A stretch of 44,136 bases of DNA from Gammaproteobacteria bacterium. Its GTDB lineage: Bacteria; Pseudomonadota; Gammaproteobacteria; Pseudomonadales; Azotimanducaceae. The stretch lies in the NCBI GenBank assembly GCA_026707045.1, contig JAPOXO010000010.1, positions 1-44,136 on the forward strand, written 5' to 3'. Position 1 is the stretch's first letter. Every line of letters starts with the position of its first letter. This document shows positions 1 to 6,865 of the stretch, piece by piece. The notes beneath the pieces were generated by a model. That model did not search any database. It saw only the letters and a program-made list of their open reading frames with translations, and had not been told where the DNA came from. The position numbers were made by a program, and so were the translations under genes.

Positions 1-3
1 TTC

Positions 4-234
4 CTACAGCGCAACGAAACCCCGATCAGCTAGCTTCGCAAACATGGGCAACCGCGTAGTTCCATAAAAGCCAATCGAATAGACACGTTTGCATTCTCCG
101 TGTTGATTCTGATTTTGTTGAGTTTCTTGGCAAATTGGTTGATTCGGCGTCGCCTTCTCAATAAAGAGATGCAGCTTGAATTCGTCGTGTGATCCGTCAT
201 TCACCTTATTGTGATGTGGACATAGGCCAAGCAT
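4..234 (-). CDS. small hypothetical protein
   Basis: A 76-residue frame that I do not recognise. The start at 234 is chosen because a good ribosome-binding sequence (GAGGAAAG) lies about seven bases upstream on the minus strand; an upstream in-frame ATG would add a hydrophobic, Cys/Phe-rich stretch with no such signal. The protein is polar, with a Cys-Pro-His-His cluster near the N-terminus and two further cysteines, and shows no signal peptide or membrane segment. It is divergent from the small secreted protein at 381. It may be a genuine small gene or a chance frame; only a homology search would decide. Confidence 0.35.
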   Translation of the reverse strand: MLGLCPHHNKVNDGSHDEFKLHLFIEKATPNQPICQETQQNQNQHGECKRVYSIGFYGTTRLPMFAKLADRGFVAL

Positions 235-380
235 ACGCTCTTTCCTCGCTAAATATCCAGTACAGAAAATACAAAAATAAACGAAATCTACTCGGTAAAA
301 TACAGGCATTACGAAACTGCATGACAAGTACTGCGTGACGGAACATAGTGCTTGTGAGCAAAGTAAACAAGAAAGGAAAC

Positions 381-746
381 ATGAACACTCATAAATCTCT
401 CAGGCGCGCATTGACGTTGTTCGCCGCTATGGTTGTCGCCATTTCCGCTCACTTTGTTGTAGCTTCTGGTTCGGCTGGTGGCGGAGGAGGAGCAAGCAAA
501 TTTGGAGAAATGTACACTCAGGGTAAAGCAGTCTTTTTTCAAAAGATTGCTTGCGACAAAGGATGCCCTTTGACCCGAAAGGAAGTCACATCAGAAAAAG
601 CCAAGGAGATTGTGTCAGCAATCCGGTCCAGAGACTCATTATCAAAATCCAAGTCAGAAATGGACAAAGTGGTTTCGTTGCTCGAGGAGTCCGAAGTAGA
701 CAAGGTTGAGCACTACTTGGCGCGTCGATTCAACATCAAGGACTGA
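381..746 (+). CDS. small secreted protein with a C-x3-C-P motif
   Basis: A 121-residue protein with a signal peptide (basic MNTHKSLRRA followed by a hydrophobic stretch to about residue 28). A Gly-rich linker follows, then a short helical domain. The start at 381 follows AGGAA; an upstream in-frame ATG at 348 would only lengthen the leader. The mature part begins Y-x2-G-K-x2-F and has C58-x3-C62-P. This recalls small periplasmic proteins resembling cytochrome c segments, but there is no CxxCH haem motif, so haem binding is unlikely. The two cysteines could form a disulfide or bind metal. It is first in the co-directional row that ends with the ArsS-like enzyme. Function unknown. Confidence 0.75.
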   Translation: MNTHKSLRRALTLFAAMVVAISAHFVVASGSAGGGGGASKFGEMYTQGKAVFFQKIACDKGCPLTRKEVTSEKAKEIVSAIRSRDSLSKSKSEMDKVVSLLEESEVDKVEHYLARRFNIKD

Positions 747-810
747 AGCTCTTGACAGACGTACAACTTTCATTTTCACACTACGTATGTCGGTAATCGA
801 GGAGAAAAAT

Positions 811-1653
811 ATGAAACTTTCAGGATTGAAACTGTGCACGCTGACCTGTGTCCTATTTTTCTGTTCTCCTATCAGCGCGGAGGGATCGCCCTGGCTACCT
901 GTTCCACAAACGATGTCTCTGTCCTTTTCATATGTTGTACAAGAGGCGGATCAGTTTTATCGAGGAGAGACGCACGCGAATTTGCCGTTCGGTGAATTCA
1001 ATCAGACAACGCTTTGGTTAAGTGGCAAATATGGACTCAACGATAAGACTGCCATCGATGTGCAGTTGGGGACATCTGAAGTGGAAGCCGGACCGCTCGG
1101 ATCAGCGGACGGAACCCAAGATGCAACAGTCGGTATTACCCGTTCGCTACTGGATGAAATTGAAACGGGCGAATACAGCGTTTCCGTACGAGTAGCTGGC
1201 ACACTTGCCGGAGACTACGACACTGGCCGACCTAATTCGATCGGTGATGGAGCGAGCTCTATTGCGGGTTCGGTCAACGTAGGGAAATACCTTACTCCTG
1301 AGTTCGGCATTGCAGGCGAATTTGGTCTTCGACTATCAACCAACGATGTACCGTCGGAGTGGTTTTTAAATGCAGGTGTCAATTACTTTGTTAGTCCTTA
1401 TGTGAATACTTTCGCCCAATACCAGCTAAAGCAGTCAAATGGTGATCTCGACATCGGAAGCACAGGTTTTACTCCTGCGGAATTTCCCGAAGTACAAGAA
1501 AACTACTCCCGATTTAGGATGGGAGCAAGCGTACAGTATGAGAACTTCAGTTGGGAAATTAATTTTTACAGAACTCTGAACGGCCGAAATACAACAGACT
1601 TTGACATAGTTAGTAACACCTTCACGTTGTTCATAGACCTATTCCGCTCTTGA
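811..1653 (+). CDS. outer-membrane beta-barrel protein
   Basis: A 280-residue protein with a signal peptide cleaved near ISA-EG (about residue 23). It then has repeated amphipathic strands such as TTLWLSGKYGL, YSVSVRVAGT and FRMGASVQYE, and ends with alternating aromatic and hydrophobic residues (TFTLFIDLF), as expected of an outer-membrane barrel. The start is set by a GAGGAG sequence seven bases upstream of 811. It resembles the putative outer-membrane transporter class often annotated as 'transporter' or 'phenol-degradation MetA-like', but I cannot assign a substrate. It sits 64 bases after the small secreted protein and 45 bases before the glycosyltransferase, so co-transcription is likely. 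Confidence 0.8.
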   Translation: MKLSGLKLCTLTCVLFFCSPISAEGSPWLPVPQTMSLSFSYVVQEADQFYRGETHANLPFGEFNQTTLWLSGKYGLNDKTAIDVQLGTSEVEAGPLGSADGTQDATVGITRSLLDEIETGEYSVSVRVAGTLAGDYDTGRPNSIGDGASSIAGSVNVGKYLTPEFGIAGEFGLRLSTNDVPSEWFLNAGVNYFVSPYVNTFAQYQLKQSNGDLDIGSTGFTPAEFPEVQENYSRFRMGASVQYENFSWEINFYRTLNGRNTTDFDIVSNTFTLFIDLFRS

Positions 1654-1698
1654 CCTCCGATCTACGGTAAAAACTGAGGTCTTTTGCGCCAGGAAGCA

Positions 1699-2442
1699 AT
1701 GTTCAAAGGTATAAGAATTGGAGCTGTCGTACCGGCGCTAAATGAAGAGGAGTCAATCGGATTAGTTATCAGAGATATTTGCGCTCAACAAAACAGCGAC
1801 GGCACCCAAATTGTTGACGATTTAGTGGTGTGCGACAACGGCTCTACAGATTCTACTTCGCGCGTTGTTAGCGAAGCAGGCGCAACACTTGTATCGGATC
1901 GAAAGAAAGGTTACGGCCGCGCTTGCCTTACCGCAATTGAAGCCCTACGAGAAAGATCTCCTGGAGTTGTAGTCTTCATGGACGGAGATCACGCTTTTGA
2001 CGCTCGTGATATTTCCGAAATGCTGCATTCAATCGATCGAGGAGCAGATCTAGTGATTGGTTCACGAACGCTAGGCAACTGTGAACCAGGGGCGTTGACT
2101 ATGTCGCAACGAATTGGGAACAAAGTGGCAACCATCTTGATAGGCCTGCTTTGGGGTACACCTATCACTGATTTGGGACCGTACAGAGCCATACGATCAA
2201 CCGCTCTAGATCGGTTGTGCATGCAAGACGAAGCATTCGGTTGGACGGTGGAAATGCAAGTAAAGGCCATAAAGATGGACATGCGCATTGTAGAAATTCC
2301 AGTGAACACAAGAGTACGTGTGGGTCGCTCAAAAATTAGTGGAACATTGAAGGGGGTGATCTTGGCTGCTATAGGAATCCTATCCAAGATAATTCAATTG
2401 CGTGTCTTCGATCCTTCCACTTCCAGCTCCAAAATTCGGTAG
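1699..2442 (+). CDS. glycosyltransferase family 2
   Basis: A 247-residue GT-A fold glycosyltransferase of the dolichyl-phosphate-mannose/glucose synthase type. It has the N-terminal VVPALNEEESI motif, the nucleotide-binding VCDNGSTDST segment and the metal-binding D95-G-D97 in VFMDGDHAFD. A C-terminal TRVRVGRSKISGT segment is typical of polyprenyl-phosphate sugar synthases. There is no clear C-terminal membrane pair. ATG at 1699 is preceded by AGGA; a TTG at 1684 is possible. The nearby multi-spanning glycosyltransferase (4429-5796) is of a type that uses polyprenyl-phosphate sugars, so the two could work in series. Sugar and acceptor are not readable from sequence. Confidence 0.88.
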   Translation: MFKGIRIGAVVPALNEEESIGLVIRDICAQQNSDGTQIVDDLVVCDNGSTDSTSRVVSEAGATLVSDRKKGYGRACLTAIEALRERSPGVVVFMDGDHAFDARDISEMLHSIDRGADLVIGSRTLGNCEPGALTMSQRIGNKVATILIGLLWGTPITDLGPYRAIRSTALDRLCMQDEAFGWTVEMQVKAIKMDMRIVEIPVNTRVRVGRSKISGTLKGVILAAIGILSKIIQLRVFDPSTSSSKIR

Positions 2443-2482
2443 TCGACCGCCCTTGCGCATAACCGATGTTTGAGATTGAACG

Positions 2483-3307
2483 ATGATCCATGCACGCGTA
2501 CTCGTAGCAACTTTTGCACTAGCAATTAGTTTCTTGGGTACTGTTACCTTGGCGGCACCAAAATCCGAGCTAATACCTTATTGGGATGCTAGTGACGAGT
2601 CTAATTCAGCCAGTATTGATCACTCTGAGTGGCAGCAATTGCTCGACAAATACCTTCGTGAGCACCCATCGGGCATAAATCGCTTCGACTACGGCGCATT
2701 GAAAGAGGAACGAGAAGACTATGAGCTTCTGATCGATTACCTCTTGCGACTCTCCGACTTAGACCCCCGTTCTTATTCCAGATCGGAGCAGTTGCCCTTC
2801 TGGATAAATTTTTACAACGCGCTTACGGTGTATGTGGTTACTGGGCGTTTTCCGGTCAAGTCGATAAAGGACATTAAGAGTGGCACATTTGACTCCGGTC
2901 CTTGGAACCTAAAGCTTGCAACCATCCAAGATCAAGAATTAACTCTAAACAATATTGAACATGGAATCCTAAGACCGATCTGGAAGGACAGTCGAATTCA
3001 CTACGCGCTAAACTGTGCGAGTCTTGGATGCCCAAATTTGGCGACCAAGGCTTATCGGTCTGACAACACCGAAGAACTACTGGAGGCAGGCGCACGTGAG
3101 TACATTAATCATCCTCGCGGTGTATTGATTAAGAATAATAGGCTGACAGTTTCCAGCATCTATGAGTGGTATCGGGACGAGTTTGAGAATAGCGACGAAG
3201 GCGTGCTCTCTCATTTGAGTCGCTACGCGAAACCTGAGTTAGCTGAACAACTCAAGAAATTCAAAAAGTACAAGCATACGTACGATTGGAAACTTAATGC
3301 CCCTTAA
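2483..3307 (+). CDS. DUF547 domain protein, secreted
   Basis: A 274-residue protein with a signal peptide (hydrophobic segment ending TLAA near residue 24). It carries a DUF547 domain: LPFWINFYNALTVYVV near residues 104-119, a SIKDI segment, NNIEHGILRP, and the conserved IHYALNCASLGCPNL with two cysteines. The biochemical role of DUF547 proteins is not established. In my recollection DUF547 genes recur near ArsS-type radical SAM genes, which fits the position here between a glycosyltransferase and arsS. Gaps of 40 and 75 bases to its neighbours suggest one operon. Confidence 0.85.
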   Translation: MIHARVLVATFALAISFLGTVTLAAPKSELIPYWDASDESNSASIDHSEWQQLLDKYLREHPSGINRFDYGALKEEREDYELLIDYLLRLSDLDPRSYSRSEQLPFWINFYNALTVYVVTGRFPVKSIKDIKSGTFDSGPWNLKLATIQDQELTLNNIEHGILRPIWKDSRIHYALNCASLGCPNLATKAYRSDNTEELLEAGAREYINHPRGVLIKNNRLTVSSIYEWYRDEFENSDEGVLSHLSRYAKPELAEQLKKFKKYKHTYDWKLNAP

Positions 3308-3391
3308 AAACACCCAGAATGTGGTAGTCAGTGGGTCCCGTGTTGGAAATGACCAGCCAATAGGACTCATCCAGACAAACGCTTGAAGTTC

Positions 3392-4351
3392 ATGTTAGAT
3401 TCAAGCTCCAGACTCATCGCTTCGGACTTTCCAACCATATATAGAGAGTCTGTTGCCACGCTTCAGATAAATCTTGGCTACAAATGCAATCAAAGCTGCG
3501 TCCACTGTCACGTGGCTGCGAGTCCATATCGAACGGAAATGATGACGGCAAATACGGCCGAAGAAATTTTGGACGTTGTCGATCGGCTGCCGGTTACAAC
3601 TATTGACCTTACAGGTGGTGCTCCCGAACTGAACCCCAATTTTCGGACTATCGTGGTACGAGCTCGCCGTAAGGGACTAAAGGTCATCGATCGATGTAAC
3701 CTTTCCATACTGTTCGAGCCAGAACAAGAAGACTTAGGGTCTTTCTTAGCTAGAGAAGGCGTAGTGATTGTTGCGTCGTTGCCTTGCTATTTGGAAGGAA
3801 ACGTCGATCAGCAACGAGGTAAAGGAGTTCACTCTTTAAGTATAAGAGCACTTCGATGGCTGAATGACTTGGGTTATGGAACCAGTCAGCGCTTAGAGCT
3901 CAATCTTGTGTACAACCCCCTTGGTGCTGTTTTGCCACCTCCTCAGAAGGAACTTGAAGCGGAATACAAACGAGAACTTCGAAGCAGATACAGCATTGAA
4001 TTCAACCGACTATTTACTCTTACAAACATGCCAATCAATCGGTTTGGTTCTACCCTGATCTCCCACAACAAGCTGGAAGAATATGTGAGCCTACTCAAAG
4101 CCAACTACCGTGAAGAGAATCTTTGTTCCGTGATGTGTCGAAATACTCTGAGTGTGGATTGGCGGGGATATCTCTACGACTGCGACTTCAACCAAATGCT
4201 AGGAATGGGAGCAAATTCCAATGGAAGCCATCTGCACATTAGAGACTTGATAAATGGGTACTCGCTGTCCCAGAGCCGAGTTAGAACAGCGGAACACTGC
4301 TACGGTTGCACTGCAGGGCAAGGAAGCAGCTGCGAGGGCGCTTTAGTGTAA
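3392..4351 (+). CDS. arsS: ArsS-like arsenosugar radical SAM protein
   Basis: A 319-residue radical SAM enzyme. The [4Fe-4S] motif C-x3-C-x2-C is CNQSCVHC, followed by HVAASPYR, and LTGGAPELNPNF matches the SAM-binding GGE-like segment. The C-terminal half has the DUF3641-type cysteine pattern: MCRNTLSVDWRGYLYDCDFNQ and the terminal HCYGCTAGQGSSCEG. This is the signature of ArsS, reported to couple a 5'-deoxyadenosyl moiety to dimethylarsenite on the way to arsenosugars. Some family members carry selenocysteine; here every such position is Cys. A TTG at 3383 is an alternative start. No arsM methyltransferase gene is seen nearby, so dimethylarsenite would have to come from elsewhere. Confidence 0.85.
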   Translation: MLDSSSRLIASDFPTIYRESVATLQINLGYKCNQSCVHCHVAASPYRTEMMTANTAEEILDVVDRLPVTTIDLTGGAPELNPNFRTIVVRARRKGLKVIDRCNLSILFEPEQEDLGSFLAREGVVIVASLPCYLEGNVDQQRGKGVHSLSIRALRWLNDLGYGTSQRLELNLVYNPLGAVLPPPQKELEAEYKRELRSRYSIEFNRLFTLTNMPINRFGSTLISHNKLEEYVSLLKANYREENLCSVMCRNTLSVDWRGYLYDCDFNQMLGMGANSNGSHLHIRDLINGYSLSQSRVRTAEHCYGCTAGQGSSCEGALV

Positions 4352-4364
4352 ACATTGCTGATGG

Positions 4365-4423
4365 GGAGTTGGAGATTTAGGCGCATAGCCGCTACAGCCT
4401 TTAACCTACCAATCTGCAACTCC
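4365..4423 (+). other. stem-loop upstream of the membrane glycosyltransferase
   Basis: An interrupted inverted repeat: GGAGTTG-G-AGATT at 4365-4377 pairs with AATCT-G-CAACTCC at 4411-4423, 12 base pairs around one G-G mismatch, with a 33-base loop. It fills the 77-base gap between arsS and the next gene and ends six bases before that gene's TTG. There is no T-run, so it is not a typical terminator. It may be an RNA processing or translation-control element. Confidence 0.45.
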
Positions 4424-4428
4424 ACATA

Positions 4429-5796
4429 TTGCTTTTGCAGTTCAAATTGGCAAGAACTATCAATCTAGACTCGAGTCGTAGTCCCGCCGGCTCGGCAGAT
4501 AAGCAACTGATTGCCGTAGGATTCCTTTGTCTTCTTGGATATCTATTTCTTGCCATCTATTCTCGAGGTACATTTGGCGAACCGAATTTAGTCGGTTTCT
4601 ATACCTGCATCGGCTTTGTTGGGCTGCCACCCCTCGCACTTTTCGGATTTACTACTCGCCTACGCAGAGAATTTTCCGTAGCAAACATACTCATCTGGGC
4701 GACTCTGTTTCGATTGTGTGGACTGATTGGTGTTCCATTGTTTGAGGACGATTATTTCCGGTACTTGTGGGACGGATATCGATTCTCAATTGACGGTACG
4801 CCGTATGGCTCCACCCCATTCGAATTCTTCGCTGACCCTTCCGTTCCCCAGACCTTTCAGCTGATTCTCAACGAAATCAACTATCCAGATCTGCCAACCA
4901 TTTATGGTCCGACCACTGAATTGGCTTTTCTCGTTGCCCATTGGCTTTCTCCGGGCAAATTAGTGGGTTTACAGCTAATCCTGATTGTCATGGATATTGC
5001 AATCATTTGGCTTCTTCGTACGGAATGTTCGAGCCGCTATCTGTTTCTCTACGCTTTTTGCCCATTGGTCATCAAGGAAATCGCCTACACAGCGCACCCC
5101 GAGGCGGTTGGGATGTTGTGCCTAGTTGGAGCCATTGTTTGCCGTCGACGCAACGCACAAGTACCGCTTGGGATCTTGCTAGGACTAGCGATTGGTGCAC
5201 GAGTATTCGCTTGGGTACTCGTGCCATTTCTGCTAGTACGGACAGGTTGGCGAGTGTGGGTGGCCTTGGCAACAACAACTCTTCTACTTTACATCACCTT
5301 CTTTTTACGGGGAGCAAGCGAATTTGAAGCACTTTTTGTGTTTGCACGACATTGGGAATTCAATTCGTTCTTATATGGAATCACAAGCTATTTCACGGGG
5401 GATGGAATTGCCAAACTCATCCTAGGTGTCGGTTTCCTTATCGGTGTCACCTTCTACCTGCTGAGATATTCTCGGAATACCGTATTTGAAATTCCCCGAG
5501 GAGATTTACTGTTAGGGTGTTTTCTCTTGATCTCTGCGGTCGTAAACCCCTGGTACGTTGTTTGGGTTCTACCTTTTGCCATGGTTTATCCATCCTTTTG
5601 GGCTTGGACCAGTGCATACGCTGTATTTCTATCCTACATCTCAGCACTGAATTTGGGTTTGATAGACCAAGACCCATTCAGTCAGCCCATTTGGTCTCGC
5701 GTCTTACAAGCAGTGCTGTTGCTATTGGCAATTGGGATCGATCTGTGCAGAAAGAAGGCACAATCACCTGTCGAACAGTCGGATAGGCGTCAGTAA
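4429..5796 (+). CDS. multi-spanning membrane glycosyltransferase (GT87/PIG-M-like)
   Basis: A protein of about 455 residues with roughly ten hydrophobic segments. In the first extracytoplasmic loop it has the acidic motif FEDDYFRYLWDG, typical of GT-C fold polyprenyl-phosphate-dependent mannosyl- or glycosyltransferases, with P-Y-G-S-T-P-F shortly after. Such enzymes transfer sugars from lipid-linked donors on the outer face of the inner membrane. The start is uncertain: TTG at 4429 is the longest, other TTGs follow, and no clear ribosome-binding site is seen. It is the last gene of the co-directional arsS row. I infer that it glycosylates a lipid or envelope acceptor in the same pathway as the family 2 enzyme. 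Confidence 0.75.
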   Translation: MLLQFKLARTINLDSSRSPAGSADKQLIAVGFLCLLGYLFLAIYSRGTFGEPNLVGFYTCIGFVGLPPLALFGFTTRLRREFSVANILIWATLFRLCGLIGVPLFEDDYFRYLWDGYRFSIDGTPYGSTPFEFFADPSVPQTFQLILNEINYPDLPTIYGPTTELAFLVAHWLSPGKLVGLQLILIVMDIAIIWLLRTECSSRYLFLYAFCPLVIKEIAYTAHPEAVGMLCLVGAIVCRRRNAQVPLGILLGLAIGARVFAWVLVPFLLVRTGWRVWVALATTTLLLYITFFLRGASEFEALFVFARHWEFNSFLYGITSYFTGDGIAKLILGVGFLIGVTFYLLRYSRNTVFEIPRGDLLLGCFLLISAVVNPWYVVWVLPFAMVYPSFWAWTSAYAVFLSYISALNLGLIDQDPFSQPIWSRVLQAVLLLLAIGIDLCRKKAQSPVEQSDRRQ

Positions 5797-6021
5797 TTTG
5801 CTCGATGTACTCCTTGTTTTCTTCTGTTCACTTCGCAAAACAAACTAAATTTCAGCAAAGTGGCTCCGTACTTGGCTGAGGACATTTGGAGGATGGTTGG
5901 ATATCAACAATCTTCGGAGCGCTAGGCGTCCAGGCAGAGCTTTGACTATGGAAGTTGCGTCAATCGACCTCCACCCTTGTCGACCACAACAATCAACAGT
6001 AGAAACACTGAACAAAAACAC

Positions 6022-6050
6022 TTGACATTTTGTATCCATATGTATACATT
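6022..6050 (+). promoter_or_regulatory. lexA promoter with palindromic candidate operator
   Basis: A perfect -35 hexamer TTGACA (6022-6027) and, 17 bases on, TACATT (6045-6050) form a sigma70-type promoter. An 18-base palindrome with one mismatched pair, TGTATCCATATGTATACA (6031-6048), covers the spacer and part of the -10. LexA commonly represses its own gene from a palindrome in this place. The sequence differs from the E. coli SOS box, so its role as this organism's LexA box is inferred from position and symmetry. Confidence 0.6.
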
Positions 6051-6085
6051 ATCACTACTGAACGTGTAGCTAGGAATTACATGCC

Positions 6086-6703
6086 ATGCCAAAGCCGGTG
6101 AAACTAACAAACAGACAACAGGAAGTCCTTGATTTGATCCGAAATTGGATTTCAACATCGGGATATCCTCCAACAAGGCGCGACATCGCAGACCACTTTG
6201 AATTCCGTTCTCCCAACGCTTCCGAAGAACACCTCAAAGCTCTGGAACGCAAGGGAGTAATTAAAGTTAACCGAAACACCTCGCGAGGCATACGTCTAAC
6301 GCACGAATACGACCAGCACGCAATTCCTGTCGTTGGAAGGGTGGCAGCGGGAAGCCCAATTCTCTCGGAAGAACACATTGAACGAACCGTTCAAATTCCG
6401 CACACGTTGTTCTCGCCCAAAGCCGACTACTTCCTAAAGGTTCAAGGAGACAGTATGGTTCGCGCTGGAATCATGGATGGAGATCTTCTAGCTGTTCACC
6501 GAACGACGGATGTTCGAAATAACCAAATCGTTGTTGCCAGAGTCGAAGACGAAGTAACTGTGAAACGTTTCTATAGAAAGCCAAACGATTCACGAGTGGA
6601 GCTTATAGCTGAGAATCCCTCAGTAGATCCGATTATTGTCGATTTGAATACCCAAAGGCTCGATATTGAGGGAATTAAAGTCGGACTCGTTCGACTTGAC
6701 TAG
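6086..6703 (+). CDS. lexA: LexA repressor
   Basis: A 205-residue SOS repressor and S24-family autoprotease. The N-terminal winged-helix domain starts LTNRQQEVLDLI with GYPPTRRDIADHF as recognition region. The linker holds the self-cleavage site A88-G89 (VAAGSPIL). The C-terminal domain has catalytic S123 in QGDSM and K160 in VTVKRFYR. Length is normal for the family. The start follows TAGGAA; an ATG five bases upstream is out of frame. No sulA, imuAB or dinB gene adjoins it. Convergent with topA. The upstream promoter carries the likely autoregulatory operator. Confidence 0.97.
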   Translation: MPKPVKLTNRQQEVLDLIRNWISTSGYPPTRRDIADHFEFRSPNASEEHLKALERKGVIKVNRNTSRGIRLTHEYDQHAIPVVGRVAAGSPILSEEHIERTVQIPHTLFSPKADYFLKVQGDSMVRAGIMDGDLLAVHRTTDVRNNQIVVARVEDEVTVKRFYRKPNDSRVELIAENPSVDPIIVDLNTQRLDIEGIKVGLVRLD

Positions 6704-6865
6704 TACATAGACGAAGTAATCGCCACATCGTGAACATTGTCAATCGAGACAACGCTCACACTCTCGGATCAACTCTCACAAACCACGGTTCCCTTGTAGA
6801 GGTCTTGATGGTGACTAGCTCGAATTCGGAGGTCGAGGAGAGCTGAACAGAAATCAAGTAGTTGA

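Noticed and set aside
381..746. Small secreted protein called a c-type cytochrome
   Set aside because: The cysteines are C-x3-C-P with no histidine following, so there is no haem attachment site.
5845..6039. Small minus-strand frame divergent from lexA
   Set aside because: Its start would lie inside the lexA operator and -10, it has no ribosome-binding site and no recognisable features.
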